DNA from: Bacteriovoracaceae bacterium
GTDB lineage: Bacteria; Bdellovibrionota; Bacteriovoracia; Bacteriovoracales; Bacteriovoracaceae
NCBI GenBank assembly: GCA_020630335.1
Contig: JAHDBN010000019.1
Span: 3,115-42,896, forward strand
Direction of reading: 5' to 3'
DNA length: 39,782 bases
Positions 9,496-17,798 of the stretch are shown in pieces. Every line of letters begins with the position of its first letter. Position 1 is the first letter of the stretch. The position numbers were made by a program, and so were the translations under genes. The notes beneath the pieces are model-generated. The model was not told the origin of the DNA. It saw only the letters and a list, made by a program, of their open reading frames with translations, and searched no databases.

Positions 9496-9572
9496 AACAT
9501 TTCTTAACAAAATTCTTGAGTCCTTTAGGATAGTATGTGTACTTAAAATAAATCATTTAAAGGATTTCATTA

Positions 9573-10919
9573 ATGAAAAAAGTGCAGCTTCTTCTTGTTT
9601 TATTATTCACTTCATCTTTGAGTTTCTCGGCTACTGTTAAGGCCTACTTTAATCATAATCAAGATAAATCTTACGTTGATCCTTATAGAAAAATTGAAAA
9701 GCCTGGGGATAATTTAGAAGCGATTTTAATTAAGGCCATAGATAACGCTAAAAAAACAATTGATTTTGCTGTTCAAGAAATTAATCTTTCAAATCTTGCA
9801 AAGGCCTTAGTTAAAGCTAAAAAAAGAGGTGTTCTAGTAAGAGTTGTCTTAGAAGATCAGTATAATACAAACTTTGTGCGATATACGAAGGATGAACTTG
9901 CTAGAGTTAATGAACATTTGCGAAGCAAGATTGTTGAGCACCAAAAGTTTTTAGATAAAGATCGAAATGGTTACATTACTAAAAAAGAAATAGCCTCAAG
10001 AGATGCTTTGACTATTATTAAAAATGCAAAGATAGAAGTGAGAGATGATAGGTCTTCAAAATTTAGAGGATTAATGCATCATAAATTTGTTGTTATTGAT
10101 AAAAAATATACTCTTGTTTCTTCTGCAAACTTCACAAGAAGTGGAGTTCACGGAGACTTTAATAAAGCAGAATCGATAGGAAATGCGAATGCGATGATTG
10201 CATTTTCTAGCAAGGATCTTTCTAGATATTTTTCAAATGAGTTTGGTTATATGTGGGAAGGGAAATTTAAAATAGCTAAACCTTTTAGAGAAGCTACTGA
10301 TTTTATAGTGAAATCAGCTGAAGGTGATACATATGTAAGAACTCATTTTTCTCCTACAAATATAAAAAGATATGGAATGAAAAGTAGTGGTAATGGGCTT
10401 ATTGCAAGAGTTCTCGCTAGGGCGAAGAAAAGTATCTTTGCAGATCTTTTTGTTTATAGCTCTCAACATATTGCAGACACTCTTCTTACTTTAAGAAAGA
10501 AGAAGCCTAAATTAAATATTGAATTTTTGGTCGATTTTCATTTTGCTAACAGATATTTCTCAGAAATGTTAGATATGTGGGGATTAAAAATGAGAAATCC
10601 AAGTACGTGCTTTTATGAATTTGATAACAATCCTTGGAGAGTACCTGAAAAGAAGTTGGGGATTCCATGGATGAATAAAGGTGATAAGCTTCATCATAAG
10701 TTCGCAGTTGTTGATGGAAAATATATAATTTTTGGATCTCATAATTGGTCAAAATCTGCGAACTCTTCAAATGATGAAACTTTATTAGTTATTGAAAATA
10801 AAAAACTAGCAAAGCAATTTAGCAAGGAACATGAAAGATTATTTAGCCAAGCGAACTTTGGGCCATCAGATTTTCTTTTAGATAAAATAGATAGAATAGA
10901 CCAAGATTGCGGAGAGTAA
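9573..10919 (+). CDS. Exported phospholipase D-family protein with EF-hand loop
   Basis: The 448-residue protein has a signal peptide (MKKVQLLLVLLFTSSLSFSA) and two HKD catalytic motifs: His169-x-Lys171-x4-Asp176 (HHKFVVID) followed by SSANFTRSG, and His374-x-Lys376-x4-Asp381 (HHKFAVVD) followed by GSHNWS. Two HKD motifs form one active site in the PLD superfamily, which cleaves phosphodiester bonds in phospholipids or nucleic acids. Residues 128-139 (DKDRNGYITKKE) form a canonical 12-residue EF-hand calcium loop between the first strand region and the first HKD motif. Because it is exported, it would act in the periplasm, at the cell surface, or on prey material. Whether the substrate is lipid or DNA cannot be decided from sequence. 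AAGGA precedes the ATG; the first gene of a run of four exported proteins. Confidence 0.88.
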   Translation: MKKVQLLLVLLFTSSLSFSATVKAYFNHNQDKSYVDPYRKIEKPGDNLEAILIKAIDNAKKTIDFAVQEINLSNLAKALVKAKKRGVLVRVVLEDQYNTNFVRYTKDELARVNEHLRSKIVEHQKFLDKDRNGYITKKEIASRDALTIIKNAKIEVRDDRSSKFRGLMHHKFVVIDKKYTLVSSANFTRSGVHGDFNKAESIGNANAMIAFSSKDLSRYFSNEFGYMWEGKFKIAKPFREATDFIVKSAEGDTYVRTHFSPTNIKRYGMKSSGNGLIARVLARAKKSIFADLFVYSSQHIADTLLTLRKKKPKLNIEFLVDFHFANRYFSEMLDMWGLKMRNPSTCFYEFDNNPWRVPEKKLGIPWMNKGDKLHHKFAVVDGKYIIFGSHNWSKSANSSNDETLLVIENKKLAKQFSKEHERLFSQANFGPSDFLLDKIDRIDQDCGE

Positions 10920-10958
10920 TTCATTGATTCATTGATTCGTTCTTAATATCATGTAGGA

Positions 10959-12281
10959 ATGAAATTTCTCTTTATATTGATTTGCCTAAGTGCTAATTCT
11001 TTTTCGCAAGCAAGTTCTTATGGAAATGTGGATGGCACGATAAACGCAACTCGTTTTAGATTAAGTTTTTCACCTAATACAGCTACAATCGAGGATGCAA
11101 ACCTTGCCAATAATTCTTTTATGATTAGAGATAATCAAGAAATTAGGCATATTTGGCTATTCAGTGCATCTTATGATTTTTCTAGACATGGTATCCTAGC
11201 TGATCCTCCATTAACAACCTTACCTGTAAAGCCACTTATTAAGGAAGTGCATTCTTTACGTTTAGGAGCTAGTAAAGTTTTTTCATCAAAGTTTATGCTA
11301 GGTTTAAAAGTACCATTTCACAGAGTGATGCTTGCAGAGAGAAATACAGGGCTAGATAAATTTAATTTTCATTTAGGTGATATTGAATTAATGGGGAAAT
11401 ATCAATTTTATAAAAAAAATAAAATAAACATCACTCTGAATCCCTTTATTGTATTACCTACAGGAAGTAATGAATATTTAACTAGTGATAAGTCAACATC
11501 AATAGGACTAGATGGGCTTTTTAGCTATCAGAAGAAAAATTCTAAACTGTATGCCTCTGCTGGATATGCTTTTAATCATGGAGCTAAACTTAACTTTAAT
11601 TATAATTCCGGTCATGTTGATATTATCGATCATAAGTCTCAACTGCGTTTCGGAATTGGCTATGCTCATGACTTTTTAGATAAATTGGGAGTGAACGCTG
11701 AAATTTATGGAAGATATTCAACAACTTTTACGAAGTATAGAAATCCGATCCAGACCCAATTAAGTTTACGGTATGAATTGAAAAAAGGATTGCTAGGACT
11801 TTATGGAGGTTATCACTTTGAGGGTTTTAAGTTTAAAGAAAATGAGAAAGGATTCTTTTTAGGCCTGAAAACTCTTTACGGGAAAACATCAAAGTTTATT
11901 AGTGATGAAAGAAAAGCAGAAGTTAAAGACTTTCTTGAGCTTAGTTTAAATGTACAGTTTGATTCAGATAGTGATGTTATACAATCGATCTCTTATGAAA
12001 GGTTAAATGAGTTTTCTGATAAACTGATTAAGTATGCTGCTGATTTTAAGTCAGTGACTATTGAAGGACACACGGACTCTTTACATGATGAAAGTTATAA
12101 TATGAACTTATCTAATAAGCGTGCAATTGCTATTAAGAACTATTTAGTTTCAAGAGGTGTTCATGCTTCAAAACTTCAAACTCTGGGGTTTGGTGAATCT
12201 AGACTTAAAACTTTAGGGAATACAGAAGAAGACCATGCTCAAAACAGACGTGTTGAAATGAAAGTTAATTTTGATGATTAA
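10959..12281 (+). CDS. OmpA-family protein: beta barrel plus peptidoglycan-binding domain
   Basis: A signal peptide (MKFLFILICLSANSFSQ, cleavage near ASS) is followed by about 280 residues of amphipathic strands typical of an outer-membrane barrel (LRLGASKVFSSKFMLGLKVPF; LYASAGYAFNHGAKLNF; GLLGLYGGYHFEGF). The C-terminal ~120 residues are an OmpA domain: LSLNVQFDSDSDVI, then TIEGHTDS, NLSNKRAIAIKNYLVSRGV, LQTLGFGES and NRRVEMKV, the residues that hold meso-diaminopimelate in OmpA. It probably ties the outer membrane to peptidoglycan. The ribosome site is poor (AGGA nearly abuts the ATG). A short TCATTGAT direct repeat (10921-10936) lies upstream. Its stop is 10 bases before the next gene. Confidence 0.85.
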   Translation: MKFLFILICLSANSFSQASSYGNVDGTINATRFRLSFSPNTATIEDANLANNSFMIRDNQEIRHIWLFSASYDFSRHGILADPPLTTLPVKPLIKEVHSLRLGASKVFSSKFMLGLKVPFHRVMLAERNTGLDKFNFHLGDIELMGKYQFYKKNKINITLNPFIVLPTGSNEYLTSDKSTSIGLDGLFSYQKKNSKLYASAGYAFNHGAKLNFNYNSGHVDIIDHKSQLRFGIGYAHDFLDKLGVNAEIYGRYSTTFTKYRNPIQTQLSLRYELKKGLLGLYGGYHFEGFKFKENEKGFFLGLKTLYGKTSKFISDERKAEVKDFLELSLNVQFDSDSDVIQSISYERLNEFSDKLIKYAADFKSVTIEGHTDSLHDESYNMNLSNKRAIAIKNYLVSRGVHASKLQTLGFGESRLKTLGNTEEDHAQNRRVEMKVNFDD

Positions 12282-12291
12282 AGGCATAAAT

Positions 12292-13398
12292 ATGAAAAAA
12301 TTTTTATTAGTAATATTTGTTTTATTAATGAGCTGTGAGGATCAACACCAACATCCAGAACTAGATAATCAGGTATGTGCGAACTCTCTAGTAACTGGGA
12401 CAGGTTCTGGTATTGATAAAGAGAATGCAGCTCCAAGTTGTAAGTACATAAAAATGGTAAGTAATGTGAATATGAAATCAGGTAAAGCTTGGCTAGATAT
12501 TGATGGGCCAGATGGTTCACTACCTGCTTTTATTGGATTTTGCGATATGGATTCAGATGGTGGTGGCTGGACTCTTGTTTCTAAAATAAAATATACAGTT
12601 AGAGGTCCTTCAAAAATAGAGATGACTGGAGATAAAAGTCTCATAGGATTAGCAAAAGATCCGATGTCAGGAGGAGAGTTTTCTTCTTTTTATACAGAGT
12701 TAGAAGAGTTTACTTCTCCAAGATATCCTAATTATTTCCCTATTGCTTTTAATGGAGATGCCTTACAAACCAATGTGGATAACGTGAAAGCAACTGCTCC
12801 TGGTGAGTGTTTTGCGATAATGAGTAGAGAGATAATCGAAGGATTGAGAGTTAATTGTAGTGCATCTTTAGGAAAGAATATTGAAGTATCGAGAGAAAAC
12901 TCTATTATAAAACAAGATCAACTAATAGGAGAGAATCTTAAGAGCAAAAGTTATATTAAGTCATCAAAGTTTTTTAATCCTATACAACATAAATGTGAGT
13001 CACCTGTATCAACTTGTAATTCAAAAGATAAAAGTGGTTGTCATCCTGGACTGATTTCTACTGTTTATGAAAATTATGATTCAACGACTGGAAAAGTTTC
13101 AGGGTTAAAAACAAGTGATGATGGCTGGATGGAAGATTGCTCAAAAGAAAGAGCTAATGGATTAATGCGTGATTTATCAACTGCTCCGAAGGTAGGTGAT
13201 ACAATTTTACCAGCTGGTTGGATGAGCGGAGGTCTTTCAGGAAGTAACCCATCAGCTTTTTATGACTTATCAGAATCTGGAGATAAAAGTTCACACTCTT
13301 CATCTGGATCAGTTAATATGAAAGCTCAAAACGATAAGCTCTATTCTTATTGTTATAGATCTGGAGACTGTGGGTTTACACTAATCTATGTTAAGTAA
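12292..13398 (+). CDS. Lipoprotein with fibrinogen C-terminal-like domain
   Basis: From ATG 12292 the protein begins MKKFLLVIFVLLMSCEDQ, a clear lipoprotein signal with lipobox LLMSC. The upstream in-frame ATG at 12271 overlaps the OmpA gene and would spoil the signal peptide, and AAAGG lies 8 bases before 12292. After a short linker, the segment around FCDMDSDGGGWTLVSKI is the hallmark N-terminal motif of fibrinogen-related and intelectin-type domains (consensus 'YCDM...GGGWTL'). Several later Cys residues (CESPVSTCNSKDKSGC; CYRSGDCGF) probably form disulfides. In animals these domains bind sugars or acetyl groups; in a lipoprotein the role may be surface recognition or adhesion, which is inference. 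The same-strand layout suggests one transcript with the OmpA-like gene and the next lipoprotein. Confidence 0.65.
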   Translation: MKKFLLVIFVLLMSCEDQHQHPELDNQVCANSLVTGTGSGIDKENAAPSCKYIKMVSNVNMKSGKAWLDIDGPDGSLPAFIGFCDMDSDGGGWTLVSKIKYTVRGPSKIEMTGDKSLIGLAKDPMSGGEFSSFYTELEEFTSPRYPNYFPIAFNGDALQTNVDNVKATAPGECFAIMSREIIEGLRVNCSASLGKNIEVSRENSIIKQDQLIGENLKSKSYIKSSKFFNPIQHKCESPVSTCNSKDKSGCHPGLISTVYENYDSTTGKVSGLKTSDDGWMEDCSKERANGLMRDLSTAPKVGDTILPAGWMSGGLSGSNPSAFYDLSESGDKSSHSSSGSVNMKAQNDKLYSYCYRSGDCGFTLIYVK

Positions 13399-13410
13399 AT
13401 GGGATTTTTT

Positions 13411-13830
13411 ATGAAAAAAATTTTAATAGCATTATTTTTCTTTCTTGTATCTTGTGGAGAGGGCGAGAAACAAAAAAACAACAAGTTAATTAATAAAATA
13501 GATGGAATCACAGCAGAAATACCTCCAAAAGAGTGTGCTGATTCTTTAATGGTTGGATCTTGGGATGAGATCTCAAGAGATGATGAAGAAATTCTTAATG
13601 TTGCTGAAGACTGCTATGCTGAAAATCGATATTGTAATTCTGAGATGAAATTTTTCTTTAAAAGTGATTCGAGTCTATTAGTAGATGTTATTTCTACAGA
13701 TGATCAAAAGAATTGTTTAGAGCTTGGTCAACACAAATGTGATTATGTCCTAAGTAATGATGATCCTGATATATTTATTCTTTTTTGTGATGATTTAAAA
13801 CTTGTTTACAGGAAAATTTTTAGGCCTTAA
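13411..13830 (+). CDS. Small Cys-containing lipoprotein, unknown
   Basis: The protein begins MKKILIALFFFLVSCGEGEKQ, a lipoprotein signal with lipobox FLVSC. I chose ATG 13411 over 13399 because it gives the standard n-region and a GGGA ribosome site lies 6 bases upstream. The mature part is about 120 residues, acidic, with six cysteines (KECADS, DCYAENRYCNSEM, NCLELGQHKCDY, LFCDDL) that could pair as disulfides; the run of short strands hints at a small beta fold. I do not recognise the family. It follows the fibrinogen-like lipoprotein by 12 bases, and its 3' end overlaps the end of uvrC on the opposite strand by 11 bases. Confidence 0.7.
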   Translation: MKKILIALFFFLVSCGEGEKQKNNKLINKIDGITAEIPPKECADSLMVGSWDEISRDDEEILNVAEDCYAENRYCNSEMKFFFKSDSSLLVDVISTDDQKNCLELGQHKCDYVLSNDDPDIFILFCDDLKLVYRKIFRP

Positions 13831-15685
13831 TTTTTTTTAAATATTCAATTATTTTTTGAGCAGTACTTTTATTTACACTGAAAAGATCCCAAAATTCTTT
13901 AATTTCTAGTTTAGCAAGCTCTTCAATTTTACCATTATGTTTAGAAAGAATCTTTTGAATCGTAACTTTTCCAACTCCTGGGATTTTAGAAAGATCAGAG
14001 TGAATAAATTTCTTTTTCTCTTCTTTATGATGAAGTTTTCTTGAGAAACGATGTGCCTCATCTCTCATTTGGGTGAGGATTCTAAATAATTCTATATTTT
14101 TTTTAAGTGTATAGGGATTAGTTCGGCCTGGTATAAATAATCTCTCTTCTGATTTATTCATGAGATCATTTTTATATGTAGGGTGAAGTCGAGATTTAGC
14201 AATACCTACAACTGGAATATCAATTTTATGCTTTCTTAAAATTTTTTGAAAACTTTTCATTTGAAGTTTTCCTCCATCTACAACAAAAACATCTGGTAAT
14301 AAAGTTTGCTTCAAGCGTCTCTCTAATACTTCCTCCATCATAGCAAAGTCATTGTTTCCTTCAGGTCTTTCTTTTAAATGGTATAATCTGTAATTTTTAG
14401 AATCTTTCTTTCCATCCTTAAATGTAATTTGTGAGGCAGTAGGAGATTGGCCTTGCCAGATAGCTACATCATAACATTCTAAATCTCTTGGCATCTCTTC
14501 AAGTTTAAGTAAATCTTGAAGTTTCTTTAAGCCTTTTAAGATATTTTGATAATTATCTTTTCTCATCCTTTGAGCATTTTCTGCGAAATCTTTAGTCGTT
14601 TTTTGAAGTTCATTAAACTTTCTTGGTACTTTTGCTGCAGTCAAATTATTAGTGAATTTATTAGAAAATAGCTCATTGAGTATTCTTAGATTCTTTTCGC
14701 TTAGATTTGAGTAGAAAAATTTAGGTAAATTAAATTTCTCAGAATAATAGGAAAGAATTACAGAAGGAAGTTCTTTTTGAAAATCTTCCTCATCTTGAAA
14801 TGAATTAATAAAATTAAGATTTTTTGTACCTATTAAAAGAGAGTTTCTGATTTCATAAAAGCATAAATCTATTTCATCTTTATGATAAAAATAAGCAAAT
14901 AAATCAATATCTTTTGGCCCTTTATTCAATTCGACTTGTTGCTTGTGTGAAGCTTCATCATGGATTTCTAAAGTGGAAATAGAATCTCGTAAAAGAATTG
15001 CATTTTCGAATTGTTCATTTTTTGAGTATTTATTCATCTTATCTTTTAATTCTTTTATAATATTTTTTCTTTTATTTGGAGATTCAAAAAAGCTTTGAGC
15101 TTTCGATATCGTTTCTTGATAGCTTTCAATAGAAATTTTTTGAACACAAGGTGCGTTACATTGGTTCATTTCAAAAATAAGACATGGAGTTTTTCTAGAG
15201 CGAAACTCTGTTAGCGAACAATCTCTTAACTTAAAGGTCTTAGTTAAGGCCTTCAGAGTAGATTTTAAATGTGTGCCTTCTGGGAAAGGACCAAAGTGCT
15301 TATAATTTTTCTTATTTTTTGGCTTTCTTGTGTATACAAGTTCTGGGAAATCTTCATTATAATTTATTTGAACGTATGGATAGGTTTTATCATCTCTTAA
15401 ACGAATGTTGTATTTAGGGTTAAATTTTTTAATGAGATTATTTTCTAAGATTAAAGACTCTATTTCGGTACTTGTCATAATAAATTCAAATGATTGAATA
15501 TTTCTAACTAACGCTTGGGTCTTAATATATTTTTGGGAGTTATCAAAATAAGTACTAACTCTATTTTTTAAATTCTTTGCTTTGCCTACGTAGATAACAT
15601 CTTGATACTTATTCTTCATAAGATAACACCCAGCCGATTTGGGCAGGAGTTTAGCTTGTTTTAGTAAATCTTTTTTTAAAGTCAT
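13820..15685 (-). CDS. uvrC: Excinuclease ABC subunit C
   Basis: UvrC makes both incisions in bacterial nucleotide excision repair after UvrA/UvrB have marked the lesion. At the N-terminus is a GIY-YIG nuclease domain (GCYLMKNKYQDVIYVGKAKNLKNR, split here as GCY at 19-21 and IYVGKAKNLKNR at 31-42, with ESLILENN later). Four cysteines between residues ~150 and 180 (DCSLTE, TPCLIF, NQCNAPC) match the positions reported for an iron-sulfur cluster in UvrC. A UVR helix pair follows (EQFENAILLRDSI), then the RNase H-like second nuclease (VFVVDGGKLQM) and a C-terminal helix-hairpin-helix (IPGVGKVTIQKIL). Length 621 is normal. The gene is divergent from the small Tudor-like gene, with 113 bases between start codons. 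Confidence 0.95.
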   Translation of the reverse strand: MTLKKDLLKQAKLLPKSAGCYLMKNKYQDVIYVGKAKNLKNRVSTYFDNSQKYIKTQALVRNIQSFEFIMTSTEIESLILENNLIKKFNPKYNIRLRDDKTYPYVQINYNEDFPELVYTRKPKNKKNYKHFGPFPEGTHLKSTLKALTKTFKLRDCSLTEFRSRKTPCLIFEMNQCNAPCVQKISIESYQETISKAQSFFESPNKRKNIIKELKDKMNKYSKNEQFENAILLRDSISTLEIHDEASHKQQVELNKGPKDIDLFAYFYHKDEIDLCFYEIRNSLLIGTKNLNFINSFQDEEDFQKELPSVILSYYSEKFNLPKFFYSNLSEKNLRILNELFSNKFTNNLTAAKVPRKFNELQKTTKDFAENAQRMRKDNYQNILKGLKKLQDLLKLEEMPRDLECYDVAIWQGQSPTASQITFKDGKKDSKNYRLYHLKERPEGNNDFAMMEEVLERRLKQTLLPDVFVVDGGKLQMKSFQKILRKHKIDIPVVGIAKSRLHPTYKNDLMNKSEERLFIPGRTNPYTLKKNIELFRILTQMRDEAHRFSRKLHHKEEKKKFIHSDLSKIPGVGKVTIQKILSKHNGKIEELAKLEIKEFWDLFSVNKSTAQKIIEYLKKIKA

Positions 15686-15798
15686 AATTATTCTTTAAAT
15701 AGTCATTTAGAGCCTATTTTATAAGCAAACTTTACGAGATGCCATTAAAGAGCTATTATAGCTAAGTTTTATCTTATAATATTGAAGGCGGTTTGTGC

Positions 15799-16059
15799 AT
15801 GGCAACAACAAAGAAAACAACGAAAAAAAAGAGAAAAAAGAAAAAATCAAGCGCCGAAGTTGCCAAAGATCTTTGGATTAAAGGTATAGCAAATTCAGAT
15901 ACAGATTCTAAAACATACTCTATCAAAAATAATTATGTTGTCGGTGAAATTATTGATCACAAAGTTTTTGGCCGTGGAGTTGTTAAGTGTTTAATTGGAA
16001 ATGAAAAAATTGAAGTTGTATTTGAGGACCAAGTGAAAACCTTGGTCCAGAATAAATAA
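15799..16059 (+). CDS. Small Lys-tailed protein with UvrD/PcrA-type Tudor-like domain
   Basis: The 86-residue product starts at ATG 15799 (AAGG about 10 bases upstream; an earlier TTG at 15793 adds only two residues). Residues 1-20 are almost all Thr, Lys and Arg (TTKKTTKKKRKKKKSS), a histone-tail-like basic segment. The C-terminal ~45 residues (VGEIIDHKVFGRGVVKCLI...KIEVVFEDQVKTLV) match the pattern 'VGdxVxHxxFGxGxVxx...xVxFxxxxKxL', the Tudor-like fold at the C-terminus of UvrD/PcrA helicases that binds RNA polymerase. A free-standing copy with a basic tail, beside uvrC, suggests a nucleic-acid or polymerase-associated role. It could instead be a CarD-like relative; assignment is by pattern only. 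Confidence 0.65.
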   Translation: MATTKKTTKKKRKKKKSSAEVAKDLWIKGIANSDTDSKTYSIKNNYVVGEIIDHKVFGRGVVKCLIGNEKIEVVFEDQVKTLVQNK

Positions 16060-16062
16060 TTT

Positions 16063-17682
16063 TTAGAATCCACCAAATGGCGAGTATGGAGAAGCTCCAT
16101 AGCCTTGTCCCCATCTATTTCCATATGAATAAGCATCTCTTCCGATTGCTTGCTGTTGTCTTTGGTATTGATAAAAAGTTGCTTGTGGATTACTGAATCT
16201 TCCGTTTCTTCCACCTCTGCCAACTCCACCACCTCTATTAAATCCATTGGCACCGCCGTAACCATTAATTCCGCCATAGCCGTTACCGCCGTAACCGTTG
16301 ATTCCGCCGTAACCGTTGATTCCGCCATAACCGTTGATTCCGCCGTAACCATTAATTCCACCGCCGAAGCCACCGCCATTGAAGCCACCGTAATTTCCAC
16401 CACCAATAGCTCCACCAACTAGCCATCCTTGAACACCTGTTCCTGGATACCCGCCAAAGCCACCACCATATGGTAAATGTCCATTCGCGCCTGCTTGCCA
16501 ACCTGGGAAGCCTGGTCTGTATTGGCCACCAACTTGCCATCCGTAATTATTATTTAAAAAACCTGGAGTTCCACCGAATCCAATATTTCCATGGAAGCCG
16601 CCACCGAATCCACCATAAGGATTATATCCGCCAAGCCCTTGAGCTCCTCCGAAATAACTTGGACCAAGGCCACCAAAACCTCCTCCAAAACCTGCATATT
16701 GTCCAAAGCTTGCTCCATTACATTTTGGAGATTTTGGAGTGACAAAGTCTCTTGCGAGCTCTCCATCTGCTAGTCTTTGAAGATTTTCATTATAAATATT
16801 TCCGTTTAAAGATGTAATGGAATCTGTGTAAGAACCATAAGCTGTAGGACAAGCTCTGGCGTATTCTTTGTGAGTTAAGTATCCAAAAACTGGACCAGCT
16901 AATGCACCAGCTAAACCAACAAGTGTTCTACCAAAACCAAACTTGTTTCTGCCTCCACCTCTTCTAGATCTACAATCAGGACAATCTCTATCGTATTCAT
17001 CACGTAATCTTCTTCTTTCAGCTTCTTGATCAAAACAAGGTACTGAACCAGCTCGAGGATTAATACCAACTGAACATTGAATATCTCCACCGTTAGAAGT
17101 GATGATTCTACCAGGGTTTCCTTCGATAACTTGGTGAGTTCCGCCTACACATTGAGACATTGATCTATTTTTAAGACAGTCTCTAACATCCCAACCAAAT
17201 AAACATTTAGAACATCTTTTACTCATTTTACTGATGTCATTTTTCTTATAATACTTCCTACATCTCCACTTACAGTGTCTATGACTTGTGTAGTAATTTC
17301 CTATCTGAACAGTACCGTGCCCACAGTCTCCTGGAATGATATTTCCATTAGCATCTTTTTTGTTCGGACAATCAATTGGATGCTCATAAACATCAGGGTT
17401 GCCACCTTTATGCTTCTTCCACGCTTCAACTGCTTTTAAATGATCTTGTTCTGAAATACAATAATCACTTAACTTTTGAGTTAATTTGATATCCCAACTC
17501 GCTCCATCTCCTGTACAGTGAGCATTTGTAAAACATGTTGTACCGTTTTGAGTTGAAGAATCGTAAGAAAGTTTTGCTCCTTTAGAATCACATTCATCTA
17601 GCCATGAAGCTAAGTGAGTTCCAGCATGTTGAGAAAAAACTTGAGTTGAAATTGCTAATAATAAAATTACGAACCTATGCAT
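16063..17682 (-). CDS. Secreted Cys-rich / Gly-rich repeat protein
   Basis: The 539-residue product has a signal peptide (MHRFVILLLAISTQVFSQ). The N-terminal half holds about 18 cysteines in varied spacing (CGHGT, HRHCKWRCRKYY, KRCSKCLFGWDVRDC, RDCPDCRSRR), pointing to disulfides or metal binding. A basic Arg/Gly patch and a short hydrophobic Gly/Ala helix (TLVGLAGALAGPVFGYL) follow near the middle. The C-terminal ~210 residues are Gly/Tyr/Asn/Phe-rich, including tandem GGINGY hexapeptides, and the end is Gln/Tyr-rich. No enzyme motif is visible. Gly-Tyr-rich exported proteins are often structural or surface-coat material, but this is a guess. The 3' end lies 3 bases from the convergent Tudor-like gene. 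Confidence 0.75.
   Translation of the reverse strand: MHRFVILLLAISTQVFSQHAGTHLASWLDECDSKGAKLSYDSSTQNGTTCFTNAHCTGDGASWDIKLTQKLSDYCISEQDHLKAVEAWKKHKGGNPDVYEHPIDCPNKKDANGNIIPGDCGHGTVQIGNYYTSHRHCKWRCRKYYKKNDISKMSKRCSKCLFGWDVRDCLKNRSMSQCVGGTHQVIEGNPGRIITSNGGDIQCSVGINPRAGSVPCFDQEAERRRLRDEYDRDCPDCRSRRGGGRNKFGFGRTLVGLAGALAGPVFGYLTHKEYARACPTAYGSYTDSITSLNGNIYNENLQRLADGELARDFVTPKSPKCNGASFGQYAGFGGGFGGLGPSYFGGAQGLGGYNPYGGFGGGFHGNIGFGGTPGFLNNNYGWQVGGQYRPGFPGWQAGANGHLPYGGGFGGYPGTGVQGWLVGGAIGGGNYGGFNGGGFGGGINGYGGINGYGGINGYGGINGYGGNGYGGINGYGGANGFNRGGGVGRGGRNGRFSNPQATFYQYQRQQQAIGRDAYSYGNRWGQGYGASPYSPFGGF
16258..16358 (-). repeat. 18-bp tandem repeat encoding GGINGY
   Basis: Five or six degenerate copies of an 18-base unit (on the + strand ACCGTTGATTCCGCCGTA and close variants) lie within the Gly-rich gene. 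One copy is shortened by three bases, giving GGNGY. The copies differ mainly at synonymous positions, so the peptide repeat looks maintained while the DNA has drifted. Confidence 0.85.
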
Positions 17683-17798
17683 ATTATCATCCTATGATAT
17701 GTTAAAAGTCTCCGACTAATAGTATATCCCTAGTATAAGACAGTTTTATTTAATGGAAAAATTTTCAAACTAAAAAAAAACAAGTAAAAAGATAAGGT

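Noticed and set aside
10921-10937. TCATTGAT direct repeat upstream of the OmpA-like gene
   Set aside because: Only two copies plus a partial one; too short to call an operator or promoter with any confidence.
11031-11048. TGGCACG-ATAA-ACGCA resembling a sigma-54 promoter
   Set aside because: It lies within the OmpA-like coding sequence just after the signal peptide, and its -12 element is poor; no gene starts downstream of it.
12271-12291. Upstream start for the fibrinogen-like lipoprotein
   Set aside because: Starting at 12271 overlaps the OmpA-like gene and puts extra residues before a perfect lipoprotein signal; 12292 is better.
16150-16766. Several open frames opposite or across the Gly-rich gene
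   Set aside because: They arise from the low-complexity GC-richer repeat read in other frames (Val/Thr/Ala-rich products), have no ribosome sites, and the minus-strand frame with a signal peptide explains the region.
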